Made by a program: the position numbers and the translations under genes. Positions 30,884-42,800 of a stretch of 64,000 nt of DNA are shown here, piece by piece (the stretch's first letter is position 1; each line of letters opens with the position of its first letter). The notes under the pieces were generated by a model. The model had not been told where the DNA came from, searched no databases, and saw only the letters and a list, made by a program, of their open reading frames with translations. This DNA comes from Gracilaria gracilis (Eukaryota; Rhodophyta; Florideophyceae; Gracilariales; Gracilariaceae): assembly GCA_030374805.1 (NCBI GenBank), contig JARGSG010000026.1, positions 248,001 to 312,000 on the forward strand, written 5' to 3'.

Positions 30884-32578
30884 TTATTCGTCGTCAGCTA
30901 CTCGTTTCGAGACCTTAAGTTTCTTAATGTCCTCGTGCTCCACAGTAACAGCATGGACTTCTTGGGAGTTTTCAGCAAAATCGTTATCTGGGTTCGTGCC
31001 TTTCAGCTCCTTTTTTTCACTGTCTTCTTCATCGTTTGGCTTCGGATCAGATGCGTCTTCATCATCGTCTTCATTCTCTTCTTCGTTTTCTTCAGTTGGC
31101 GGTGGCATAAACCACGGAAGTTTGCCTCTTTGAAAGTCACTAAGCATCATTCTCCCCGCGGTGTTCACGTCAGGCTCGCCACCTTTCAATAGTTTTCCAG
31201 TTTTCCGTGCAAGCTTCTCCAATAAATCATCTGGTCGTTCCCATGAATCAATGCCATATGTCCGTTGGATGTACTTGTCCTTGACGCGATCCAAGAGGGC
31301 AGGAATGTACTCTGCAGCCATTCCCCGCAGAGATTCGATCCTTACAACGCCTTTCAAAACTGCTTCTGACTGGGAGTTTCTGGTTGAATCATGTACCACA
31401 CCTGGGCAATCAATCAGAAAAATAGAGCGGAACATTGTGACATACTGCCACACCTTGGTCTCACCAGGAATGGGTGCAACCTTTGATACCTTCTTCCCTC
31501 TTAGAGTGTTAATGACGCTCGACTTGCCGACATTGGGATATCCAACCAAGCCGCATGATATTGACTTCTTCTCCGGATGAAGGGCTTTAAATTGTCGTAA
31601 AAGGTTAATAAGCGAGCCCTTTCCAAACGGATTTGTAATACTCGAGTGAAACACAAGTGTAGGATACTCGGTACTGAGTATTTTCAGCCAAGCTGATGAA
31701 ACCCAAGTAGGCACCAAGTCAGCCTTGTTAAGCAACAGGATCATATGTTTGTGGGAACATTGTCGCTTCAGAAACTTTTCAAGATAAGGGCATCGTGTTC
31801 CCATTGGATCACGCGCGTCGAGCACTTGAATGACCACGTCGCTAGAATCCACAACCTTGTGCAGTTCGGCCCATATTCTCTTACTCTGCCCCTTGTCAAA
31901 GACTCGTTCTCGGTTCGCATTCTTCAAATCATCAAAACGAAGGCCAGCCTTTGCATCTGGGTCCGGTGGCGCTTCTGCGGCAGCTTTCTTCGCAAGCTCT
32001 TCTGCATGCTGCTCCTGTCTCTCTATGTTATCCTCGTATTCCTTGTTACTCTGTTCCGCATTCTTCAACAATTGCTCGTATGAAGAGGCGGCCAATTTGG
32101 GACGTTTTCGTCTTCTCTTTTTCGAAAACGTTTGGTCAAACGGCTCATTGACCAGAAGACCGATTTGCGAACCCGCCAACGCACGCCCCTCGCCCTGCGG
32201 CTCGGTGACAAGCGTCATAGGCAGTTTTTTCTGCTTCAGCAGCACTGAAAACGGATCTGCCTGAGCCTTTGCCATAGCGTCCCTAAACCTGCTCAAATCC
32301 TTCTGCTGCACGACGCGAGTATTTCCGAACCACTTTCTGTTGGGCGCGACGCGACCAGCTCCTAGTTCCGGCGTTGTATTGGTCAAATCTCCAGCATCCT
32401 TGATTATCTTGCCATTTCGATCGCGTTTATATGCTTTGGTCTTGTACATCTGGATTCTTTTCACGGTGGCCTTGTCACGACCGTGGCCGATTTTGTGGTT
32501 TCCACGGTTGACGTCCATGGAGTGACGGGGCTTACTGCCGCCTACGCCGGCGGTGAGCTTCGGTTTCACTTTCGGCAT
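30884..32578 (-). CDS. NOG2: Nucleolar GTPase NOG2/GNL2 (60S ribosome assembly)
   Basis: A 564-residue, circularly permuted GTPase of the YlqF/YawG group that acts in nucleolar and nuclear maturation of pre-60S particles. After the family N-terminal domain (KPKLTAGVGGSKPRHSMDVNR near the start, RVAPNRKWFGNTRV near 76) the motifs come in the permuted order G4 NKAD (near 285), G5 SSIT, G1 GYPNVGKSS (near 349), G2 and G3 DCPGV (near 390). A C-terminal acidic/charged tail follows PWFMPPP. Length fits the family. Start ATG at 32578, single exon. Confidence 0.95.
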   Translation of the reverse strand: MPKVKPKLTAGVGGSKPRHSMDVNRGNHKIGHGRDKATVKRIQMYKTKAYKRDRNGKIIKDAGDLTNTTPELGAGRVAPNRKWFGNTRVVQQKDLSRFRDAMAKAQADPFSVLLKQKKLPMTLVTEPQGEGRALAGSQIGLLVNEPFDQTFSKKRRRKRPKLAASSYEQLLKNAEQSNKEYEDNIERQEQHAEELAKKAAAEAPPDPDAKAGLRFDDLKNANRERVFDKGQSKRIWAELHKVVDSSDVVIQVLDARDPMGTRCPYLEKFLKRQCSHKHMILLLNKADLVPTWVSSAWLKILSTEYPTLVFHSSITNPFGKGSLINLLRQFKALHPEKKSISCGLVGYPNVGKSSVINTLRGKKVSKVAPIPGETKVWQYVTMFRSIFLIDCPGVVHDSTRNSQSEAVLKGVVRIESLRGMAAEYIPALLDRVKDKYIQRTYGIDSWERPDDLLEKLARKTGKLLKGGEPDVNTAGRMMLSDFQRGKLPWFMPPPTEENEEENEDDDEDASDPKPNDEEDSEKKELKGTNPDNDFAENSQEVHAVTVEHEDIKKLKVSKRVADDE

Positions 32579-34868
32579 GGTGGCTTCTTAAGGCTCACTC
32601 TGAACGGAATACGCTGTGGATACGGCTCCGACGAACAAACGACAAGGACGGTAGAGCTCTTCACAGGCTCTATCTAAACTTTATGTCAAATAGTTTATAT
32701 CGATGCGGAGCTCCGTCGGGGGAATCGACGAACAAGAAACACGGTGAACAAAGGCCACCGCCGGTGGCGCACACCGCACGCTGTGCACTCCGCGAGCTGT
32801 GGAGTAAGCCTTCGGGCTTACACTAATCGGAATGCGGAGCGCTTTTCATGGATATAGGGTGTCAACTTGACGGCGTTCCGCAAGATCAAAAATTTTTAGG
32901 CCCCAGAAAAAATTGATATAGGATGTCGGATAGACCCTATACCCAAATACATATGGACCCAAAAAGTTGAGTCGCACCCAAAATTTCAAATTTTTGTGTA
33001 AATCAATCTACCTACAGTTGTTTACAAATCTCTGAATATCCCTCTCTGACTGCATACCAAATCGCCGGCTAGGATCCATGTGCCACGTAGCATCACATAC
33101 TTCTGTACCATAGAACCACCTAGATTAAACAAACTGCACCATTGTCACAAAACAGAATACTTAAAAATGAATTAACCCTGCAGGACCTGCAGGGTTAATT
33201 CATTTTTAAGTATTCTGTTTTGTGACAATGGTGCAGTTTGTTTAATCCTCTACGATCAAGAAAATGTGTTTTAGTTGCAAAAGACATATTAACAGTTTTG
33301 ATTCAGTAACCTTGGATATAATAAACAATCAGTACTCAATTTTTACGAATGAATAAAACAATTACTTTCCATAATATACTGTCGAGATTAAGTTTTCGTA
33401 TTTTCTCACTTCCAAACAAAGTAGTTCCTTGCAGACAAAAAATAAAATAACTTTGTGGTGCACAAAATAACTTTTTTGATACAAATATGCTTTCACACGA
33501 TAACACATTCTTTTCTAATTTCAATACCATCAAGATATACCATCTTATTTTATACCTGCACATGTACTAATAGTTTACTATACTCTTTTATTCCAATAAC
33601 AAATAGAAGATTCTTTTGAATTTCTATGTTTTGCAGTACAATTATACATTATAAGTAAAAGGCACAAAAAATAATTATTTATTTACCACTCATTTACAAA
33701 AGTACTATTTTCCACATTAAAATAAAGATATTCAGTACATTATTAATTTGTAGACTCAAAGTTTTTCTGTGGCCGTCTGCAACTTACTGTCACATCAGAC
33801 TGTCAATAACACCAAAAAGACTGCATGGTCCCTATATTTGTGAAAAAACAACTTTTAACAGTTGACATTGTACAGGCGCATATTTTTGTTGCAATAGTTT
33901 TGAAATAAACAAACTTAATCGTCTATTCAATACTTCCCCTTTTACTGTTGCTTTGGTTTACACTTTCTTTCAATCTAAAACACTGCTTGTACTTCTAATC
34001 GCTTTTTGCAGTATAGAAGTACTTGTTACGTCAAAAAAGATCACATTCGTACTTCATCATTCCTTAACCAAATAGTTCTTTCAAAATCTGCAATATAGGA
34101 TTTGAGTACAATTTTTATAGTTATAGCGAAACTTTTTCTGTGGAAGTATGCAAATTTCAATTTTATTTCACCGCTTAACCACGAAAGGCACTGCCTTCGC
34201 CTTATGTTTGTGATTTAACGGCTTAAAGCTGTTGCAAGTGTTTCAAATGCAGCTTTTCTTGAACATTTTGGAATGTACTCACACAAGCGTTTAGGTTATA
34301 CTTTCACTTGTACGCTTTTTTTAGTATTACCTTATATTCAAACTATAAATATCTTGCATACGTTGACCCGCTATTTTCTGCAGTTCAAAAGTAGCGACGT
34401 GCTAGAAGAACAAAAAATACCATTTTCGGATCACTCATCCACCAAATTGTTATTCCCTAGTCTCAAATTTTTTATTCTAGTACCTTATAAATATGTAAAG
34501 TGAAAGTTTTTTTAAAGAAATCTGCAATTTACGACTACATTGGAGTTACTTACCACCAAAGACACAGTAACGGCCATATGTTTGGGATATAATGGCTAAG
34601 AGCTGTTGCAAGATTTTGTGATTCATCTTTTTCTTGAAAATTTTCAAGTATCATGATTTCGTAACGGTTCGTTTTTGAAATCTCTTTTAGACAGCCGTTT
34701 GTAACGGGTACTCAGAAGTACGGGATTGGGGTCTATGACGTTCTGGGTTATCGAGCCACGTACTGCGCCACCTAATGATCTCAGTACCACATGTGTATCT
34801 TTGTTTCTTCCAAGAGTCTGGTTTGACAGCAGAGTACTATTTCATAGAGTCACAACGATATTGACGCT
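32579..34868. other. Gene-free left part of the AT-rich block
   Basis: After about 300 bp of normal composition, the sequence becomes strikingly AT-rich from about 32,880, with only short frames. It contains the 125-bp palindrome described separately. The composition change marks the left edge of a foreign or repeat-derived block that also holds the reading frame starting at 34869. Confidence 0.6.
33123..33247. repeat. Perfect palindrome, 62-bp arms with 1-base centre
   Basis: The left arm 33123-33184 is the exact reverse complement of the right arm 33186-33247; the single unpaired base is 33185. The centre reads CCCTGCAGGACCTGCAGGG. The bases just outside (33122 and 33248) no longer pair. 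As RNA or single-stranded DNA this would form a long perfect hairpin. The function is unknown; it could be a replication or transposition product, or a small-RNA hairpin. Confidence 0.97.
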
Positions 34869-36871
34869 ATGGACGTCTCAAGTTTGCTCTCAACCGACTG
34901 TTCGTCCCCTTTTGAACACCATAACAAGTCTGGTATTCTGTTCGACTACAAGGACGGGTACTTTCGAATTTCTCGTAGCATTCGAGCCATGGAATCCCAA
35001 GTTTTTGCTAGACCGCCTCCCTACCTTCCGACATCACTAAACGGATTTGCCTCATTTCTGAATTTAGATGGGTTTGGTCTAACAGAAGAATCGTTCTTGC
35101 AAAGTTCCCCGTATTCTTTTCGTACGAAGGTCACCAAAAGTTCCTCTGTGTTTCTGCTTGGAAACAAGATTCCAGTCACAAGGAAGACTGTTTCCTGTTC
35201 TGGTATTAAATGCTGCGCCTCCAGCGTCGAACACTGCCGAGAAGGTCACGATGGTGTTTGGAAAGGATCGGGAGTTCGTGAACAAAGTGAAGCCAAGGAG
35301 GGTCATCTTCCAGATATTATCTCAAGTTCTTTCGCAGATACATCTAGGTCAAGTCATTCTTTCAGGCGTGAGGATGTTCTGCAGTTTTCTGGAAGCCATA
35401 GATATGATGTCTTCCCGCAGTTCAGACCACATGCTGACAACCAAAACTATGCTCGCGATTCATTAGGCGGACTTGTATCGGCTAGCACACAGAGTGACAT
35501 AGAAAACTCTGTAAGTCTTGTGAATGCCAGAGCTGACTACGAAGAAAGTCTTGCCAAACAGGTCTTCTTTTTCGCACAAAATGCATTTCCACTCTTCTGC
35601 AAGCATGATGCTTTTGTTGCAAGTTTAGACCAGCTTACATCGCTGCAAAGAACAACTGATCCGCAACACCGGATTTCAAACTGGAAGTTCTGTGTAGAAA
35701 AGAAGAGGTTTGAACTAAGTGATAAGGGTTCAGTTGCCTGTTCAAAGCTTTCTGACTTTATTGGCTGTTGTCACTTTGGAAAGGAAGGTGTAAGGGAACC
35801 AAAGAAGTGTTCTCTGGTAAGGATTCTACCTCATCTTCAGGGGGCAAATCCAGATATCGTGAGTAGAATGGTTGCTATGGCGCAGAGAGGAATTCTCCCC
35901 GTCAGCCCGCGCACCAGTGGGAACTGTCCACCGTATCCGTTAAATTCACGAGCAAGGTATTGCAGAAGTCCAGTTTATCTGCAGGAGGCTCCGAAACTTG
36001 TGCAATTGAAATGCGATGTAGAGTATCACTACTTCTTTCTCAAGGAGAATGAGAAATCTGACATTTTTTCGTGGGCAATTGTTGTGGGAATTTGATCTCA
36101 CAAACACACCTGGCCACTTATAAAACCCCCACTCAAAATGGTGAAGGACTATGTCACAGATCTCTGCAGCGAAAGTCATGTACTATCAGGATCGGCAATA
36201 ATACGAAAAGTTGAGCAAAAATTCGGCACTGCTCCATCACCGTTTACTATAAAGAGTCTACGGAGAAGGTTAAGAATGGAGCGTGAGCTGACTCCGGGTA
36301 ACTCATTTGCAGCCATCCTTCATACACTGAAATCACAGAGGAATTTCGGACAAACACCAAACTCATATATTCTTTCAGTTCGAGACAACAGAATGAACGA
36401 TAACTTTCTTCCTACCAAAGAACAAAAAAATTGTCTATTATATTCGGAGAACCCAGTTTGCTGGACAGGTCGGTGGCTTCTCCTGGGTATGGATGTGATG
36501 GAACCTCTGGTATTATCAGTGCTCACGACGAGGAAGGGCACCTTCTCAAGTTTGAATTGGTTTCGATTATCTGCAAGGATGAAACTACCGGTCGTATATA
36601 TGCGGTCATACATCAGTTCAAACCCAGGAAAACCACAGCCTCTCGGTCTCTTCTTTTTGATGAATTCATTAAGCAGCTTCGGGTTCCTGGTTTGTGCGAT
36701 CCACTTTCCGCACGAGGCAAAAAACGACTCACTATGGCAACAGATTTTGAAACAACATATGCTTATAGTCCAAGTCTGAAAGACACATTTATGTCACGTT
36801 CAGTCCTGGATTATGTCAAAGCTGTGGTTGTTGGGTGTGACGTTCACGCAAAGAGATGCATACTAGAGAAA
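34869..36871 (+). pseudogene. 5' part of a decayed, retrotransposon-split reading frame (unassigned)
   Basis: One frame runs from the ATG at 34869 through a TGA at 36093-36095 to about 36,425. There, at a run of seven A, coding appears to shift to the frame that continues to 36871. The frame is then cut by the chromovirus and resumes in phase at 48296. The target duplication AGAAA lies inside the codons, so removing the element and one duplication copy restores an open frame. The protein is Ser/Phe-rich at first and then more globular. I do not recognise it. The second part (HDEEGHLLKFELVSI, VVVGCDVHAKRC) and the NE-H-K pattern after the insertion faintly recall DDE transposases; this is weak. 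Confidence 0.6.
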
Positions 36872-37639
36872 TGTAGTGCAACGCCAGAGGCGGAAAGACG
36901 CCACGAAGACGTCCGAGATCTTCCTCCGTAGGAGGGTAGTCAGCAGACAGAGCCTCTCTGGCAAGGCACGACGAAGTCAGGTGTAAGCCGAGGCCAAGCC
37001 GTCACGACGGGCGTAGAGAGTTGAGCAAGGATCGGTGTTGGCAACACGTGTGTGAGTGAACGGGCCCTCGAGAGAGGCACGAGTCCACGGAAGTGGGGAA
37101 AGAGAAAAGGAATCCGCGAGAGCGGGGGATGGGAAGAAGGAAAAGGAGAAAAGGGCAAAAAGGCTACGGTAAACACCAGGGTTAACCCTGTACAGGGTCG
37201 AACGCGACACAAGCGAAAAACACTCCCACGAATGGGTCCTGTTAGGTGACACAGGGAGGATACACTACCCGTAGGCAACAGAGCCTCTCTCCTGGAAGGA
37301 GTCGATGACCGCCAAAGGCGAAGAAGTATAGAGCCAACCCTGGTTGGGGGAACTTTACTGTGCACGGCGGCGAGGTCGCCGCCGGGCTAAGTAGTGAGCT
37401 CGCACCAACACTAATTAAATAAACTAACTAAATTAGGCCCACGCCCAGTGGTAATTAACCACGCGCCATGGCGCTTGTCCCACGTGTACGTGGCCAACCT
37501 CCTGGCTCAACCGTGTCCCACGTGTCCTTCTCACTACAGTGGTTGTTACTATTCATATACTCCCACTTGGGGCAACCGCCCGACAGGTCGGAATATGACT
37601 AAGTAGTCAGAAACCTCCATAAGAGGGCGTTGCACTACA
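36872..37639 (-). repeat. 3' LTR of the chromovirus
   Basis: 768 bp, TGTAGTGCAACGCC...GCACTACA on the plus strand. It is nearly identical to 47523-48290. Confidence 0.95.
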
Positions 37640-37656
37640 TATCCCCCTTCTTAGGC
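37640..37656 (-). other. Polypurine tract
   Basis: Next to the 3' LTR, the minus strand reads CTAAGAAGGGGGATA before the LTR. Such purine runs prime plus-strand DNA synthesis. The position confirms minus orientation. Confidence 0.7.
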
Positions 37657-37695
37657 GGAAGTATCACCCCACAGAAGGAGACGACGGCGGCAACC

Positions 37696-39528
37696 ATGGA
37701 GGATAAAAGCACGCCCTCTCCCGGCTCGCCGGCAACTTCTCGTTCTCCACCAACGCACACTCCTGCCTCCGCAGTTGCACTTGCTCCAGCATCTCTTCCC
37801 GACACCTCGGTCACCAACTACCACGCTCCTCCGACTCCTGTCATCGGCCTCACCATGAGTGACTCTCAGCAACCCCAATCAGGGGGATTCACGGGCTTCC
37901 GTTCCGTGTCCTTACCGCAAGGCGGGCAGCAGACTGGTGCGAACCAGGGGCAACCCTCCGGGACGGTGGCGATCCCTTCCCAAGTTGGGGCGTCAACCGG
38001 CTCCGGGGCGGGCGGCAACTGGCCGTCCTACGACTCCCTCGTGGGACTCAACCCGAACAATCGGCAGCAGGCTATGCGCCTCCGGCTTGCGCCGTGGTTC
38101 CACCCGATCTCGGTGTTCGACGACGAGCTGATTTCTCAGTACGTCGACAGCAATGAGCGCCTTCCCGGGGACCTGCCGGCTATCGTCACCACCTCATGGG
38201 ATTGGCGCCGGCGCGTTGCCATACCTGCACACCAGGTTCTCCGCTACGCGGGCGAGTCCCGAGCTCAGGCTCATGCCGCGCTGGTGCGGATCGGACACCA
38301 ACGGCAGAGCCGGGCTCCATTCTAGTTCCTCATCCCGCAAGGGATGAGGTTCAACGTCGAGCAGTACCGCACCCGCGGGGAGATGAGCTATTGCGACCGG
38401 CTGTCGCCGTTGGAGACATTCGCTTGGCGAGGATTCCCGGTTGTGCGGCAAGAAGCCTTGTGCTGGCAACGACCGATCATTCGGGCCGAATTCCGCTATC
38501 TCGCGCGTCGGTACCGGTGCTCCTTCCTTCAGGAATTCATCCGCTTCGAGCGTCGCTGCCGTTCCCGTTTCGGGTACTTCGTTCCGTATCAAAACATGGA
38601 GGTGAAGCACATTGCTCCCGCTCACCGACAAGGTCGGTACGTCCCTCTGCCAGCCTAATGGGCTCAGCTCGAGGCATGCCGGGGGTGCTACATAGAGCTG
38701 CCCCCGGTGTTCACCTATTTAGGGTCATACCTCCTAACGGATCCCCGTAGCGGGCTTTGGTCGGTTGTAGTCACCGAGTGGGCCGTCCGCGCCGCGGCGT
38801 ACATCCTCAGTGAGGCTTACGACCAGTACCGACTGTGGTTCCTTCCTCCGCGCGTTCGGGCTGGTATCCGTCAACTCGACATGACCATCCCCCTTGGGGG
38901 TCAAGCTAATGCCGAAGAGGTCCTCGAGTTACTCGACTATATCGACAGTATTGACTGGAAAACGGTCCCGATCGGGCAGAGTGGCCGCCTCACCGGCGGC
39001 GGTGGACATGGCCCAGGTCTGGGGCGCAATACCGCCTTGGCGGGGGATTTCGTGTACTTCGATCCGTGGGAACAACGGGAGATTTCCGCTGAGGAAGCGG
39101 CCGAACTCCGGAATGCTCCGAGGAAAATCCCAGGCGGTCATCCGATTGGGTTCGTCGACTCGGACGATTATTACCGCTCTAGCGGGGAGAATGAACCCAT
39201 GTTGGATAACGCATCCGACGCGGCGGGCGGTGATGACGACGCGATGGTTGTCGGCACTCCTCCGGAGAATGAAGAACCTGTCCCACAGGAGTCTGAGCCC
39301 GCCGCTGCGGCGTCGGCGTCAGCTTTGGCTGTTCCGACTTCCACGGCGGTTGCCGGGAGTACTCCCCAGACGGGCGGGAATCCCGGTGCCGTCATCGCGC
39401 AATTCCTCCGAGAGGTAGGTCTCGGCGCCGATACGGCGACCGGCGACCTATCCGCTATGCGGGAAGCCCTGGCGCAACGCCTCGGTGGTGGCCAGCCTCC
39501 AAACGAGGGGAGTGGTCATGACCAGTAA
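37696..39528 (+). pseudogene. Opposite-strand extra reading frame inside the chromovirus
   Basis: A frame of about 610 codons from an ATG in good context (CAACCATGG). It is interrupted only by TAG at 38323-38325 and TAA at 38656-38658, both in frame. It runs antisense to gag-pol, between the chromodomain and the 3' LTR. The product would begin with about 110 Pro/Ser/Thr/Gln/Gly-rich residues, continue as a globular Arg/Tyr/Trp-rich domain (WPSYDSLVG, RFNVEQYRTRGEMSYCDRL, VRAAAYILSEAYDQYRLWF) and end in an acidic, Ala/Pro-rich tail. No family recognised. Extra antisense genes are known in some plant Ty3 elements, so an accessory gene is plausible. Confidence 0.6.
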
Positions 39529-39836
39529 GAATGGGTCCGAATAGTAGCAATAAAAACCACCTGCTTGTGGGTTCCTCCCGTCTATGACGTGTTCTTGTAG
39601 TCACCGGTAGTGAACCGGCTTCTTTACGCGGTGCGCGCGGAAATGCGCACCCTTCCGACAGGGAAAACCGTGCTTGCCACGTAATGACCAGCAAGCTGGG
39701 TGAAAAACCCCTCGGGTATGTTCGCGAAACATTATGCACGACCATGGTCGGGGTATCAGCGCATGAGCGGTCATCTCTTCCCGTCCATGACGTGTGCTCC
39801 TCATCTTCAGCTCTTCCCGTTTTCCACGGTTCTCCC

Positions 39837-42800
39837 TCATCCCACTTGGGCATTTCCCAGCCTGGCTGGTGGAGCTGTTCCCGTTCGACGGTGATACTGA
39901 ACCACCTTTGAACGTGGGAGATGCTCGATCGGCTCGGCGGTGTCCTGAGCCGGATCATACCCGTACCAACGGACTTGGTAGCGTAGTATACCCTCCTGAT
40001 TCCAGGAATGCCCGACAATTCGGTCGACGATGTACTCTTGTAAGTACACCTGCCGGCCTTGCCGGGTCGTCGTCACGGCTGTGCGCTTATCGCCCTGCGA
40101 AGGGGATTTCCCGTGTCGGGTGTCGATACGCTCGTCGCGGTTGACCGGGTGGTTCTCCGCGGAGGCGGATCTCCCGGTGTGCGTACCGCAAGTCTACGTG
40201 CTTCGGGGCGAACCGCAAGTCTGCGTGATTCAACCCGTACTGAAGGTGGTTCCGACGAGCTCGTCGCGGCTTTCCCGCGTTGCGCTGCGAGCGGTGCAGC
40301 GCCACGCGCGCCCTCCGTGCTTGCACGTGACTTCACTGACCTGTGGCCGTGGGGCGCCGTCGTGCGATCCGCCTCCCTGGACAGGGTGTCCTTTCCGGCG
40401 CGTGCCAAGTGGCCGCGCCGTGGCGGTTCGTTCCTAACGGTTACTTCCGGTGGCTCCGAGCTCCTCGTGGGACTTCCAGCAGTGCTGGGTGCAGCGCGAG
40501 CCGCACCCATTACTTGGGAAATTTCCGCCTCGAATGGCGTGTCCTCGCCGTCCATGACGCGAACATCATCCCGGGTGACCGGTTTCCGTCTGGCAACGAT
40601 GCCAGGATCTACCGAGACACTCAGAACTTCCGCAACCGTGGGTGGCCTTACGGTGTCGTCCTCCCTTTGTACAGGGGTCGCCGTTCCGCGTCCAGCGGTG
40701 CGTTTCAGCGCCGCGTCCGCCGTTGCGGTGGGCACGTGCGACCGATTGTTCGGAGCCGTCCCCAGTGGGGTTGGTTCCTTATAACCCAGCTCAGCTGGTA
40801 CCAGGACGTGGTCACGGCTCGTCTTGGGCAAGGGTGTGTTTGTCCTGTCCGCTTCAGCGTGTAGCTCCTCCGCCTGCAGCGGCGTGTCTGACGGGATTTC
40901 CGGTGTGGCAGCAGCCTGCCGTGTACCACGGATGTCTTCTTCCCGTTGCGACGGCCGATTACCTTCAGCAGAAGTGACCTCCTCCCCCTCCTTAGGCGGA
41001 GCGGCGGGAGATGGGGTAGAGCGTTCCGCTACGCGGGTAGAGTCCCCGCGAGCGGGCTGAGCAGAGGAATGGCCATTCTGGCCAGCAACGTTTTCCGATA
41101 CCATCAGTGTATCCGAGTCCATCGGTAGGTCTGACAGTCCCCGGTTCGGGTGTGGTAGAATAAGCGGGCGATTAAGCACGATTGTTTCGGGGGTTGTTGA
41201 TTCCGTAGACACGGGGCTGGCAGGTGCCAGCACGACCTCAGACGAGGGTGGTGGGGCCAGGACCACGCGATCGCGGGAGATCCGCTCATGCGCGTCCTTG
41301 ATTTCCAGTACCACTGTGTCCTCCGCGACGGAGATTACCTTGAATGGTCCATCCGCCACGGGCGAGAGCTTATGGCGTTTCTTCTTATCAGGGTTATAGT
41401 GTTCCTTCCGTACGAAGACGTAGGTACCCGCCTTAACTGGCGGTGTGTTACTTCCTCGCAGGCGAGCATCGAAATCACGCTTGTAAGCGTCTTGAGCCCT
41501 CGCCATGGATTGGCGAGTGGCGGGTACCAACTTGGATAGCCATTGCTTCCATTTCTGGCGGTAGTCACTCACAGAGGGGAAATTACCCAGCGTAGGCTGT
41601 GCTTCCAACGCCACCGGCGGGGGGGGGTACGGGAGAGTACTAACTCGAACGGTGAAACACCGGTAATTCTATGTACCTGCGTGTTGTACGCGAACGTCAG
41701 CGCGTCAGTGTACAGGTCCCATGTCTTTGGGTGATCGGGCCACGTAAGAACGGAGAGATGCTAGCATCGTCCGGTTGAACCCGTTCGACTTGACCCATTA
41801 CACTGAGGGTGGTAGGTTGTAGTGAACAGGTTCTTTACATCCAGGATGCGACATACATCCTGGAAAAACCGCGATGCAAACTGTTTTCCCGTTATCGGAG
41901 AGTACCTGAACCGGCGGACCGTAGACAAAAATCCAGTGCTTTACGAAGGCCTGGGCTACCGTGAAAGCGGTGATCCTCTTCAGAGGAACAGTCCGAACCA
42001 GTTTCGAGAAAACGATCCGTTATTACGAGCAAGAACTTGTGGCCTCTCCGGGTCGGCAGGAGGGGTCCAAGTATATCGATTGCGAGAAACTCGAGGGGGC
42101 GCCCTTGCGGGGAATAGCCTCATCTTCTTTGAGTTCTTCCGGAGCTTCACCCGGTTTTTCGCACATTCCGTGCAGAGCCGCACTGTTGCATAGCAATCGA
42201 CCGCCATGGCGGGCCAGTAGAAGTCCCTTCTCAGGGTTAGGTATAACTTCCTTCCACCTGCGTGGCCGCCCAGCTTCGCGTAATGCGATAGTTGGAGGAC
42301 CGGCGTTTGCAGCGTGTGAGGGACCACCACTTGTGGGTTAGACTCGACCATTCTTATGAGATAGCCGATGTCGTTGACCTCAAACGGGAGGACCGCACCA
42401 CCGTTTAAACGGGCACGAATGTTCACGCAGAACGGGTCGCCATGCTGTTCTCGGATCATTTCCTCCGGTGTTACCGGGACGAAATTTCCCGGTAGGGGCT
42501 TGTGAGCCCCATTCTCGTTTGCCACGAGTAGTTCGTCCAATTCATCGTCGAATTCCCAGTCTTCTGGCCAAATGTCGAGTTCACCTTCCGGATCTTCCGT
42601 GTCTACCTCGTCAGCGACGAAACAAGGGATCTCATCGTCTCCCGAGGGGAGGGCTTCCCCATTCGTGGGTAATCTCGACAGTGCGTCGGCCTGTGTGTTC
42701 AGCGCTTCCTTCTTATACACGACTTGAAAGTCGAATTCCTCTAGGCGGAGCCTCCATCGCATGAGGCGTCCCGACGGGTCGGAGATGTTCATTAACCACC

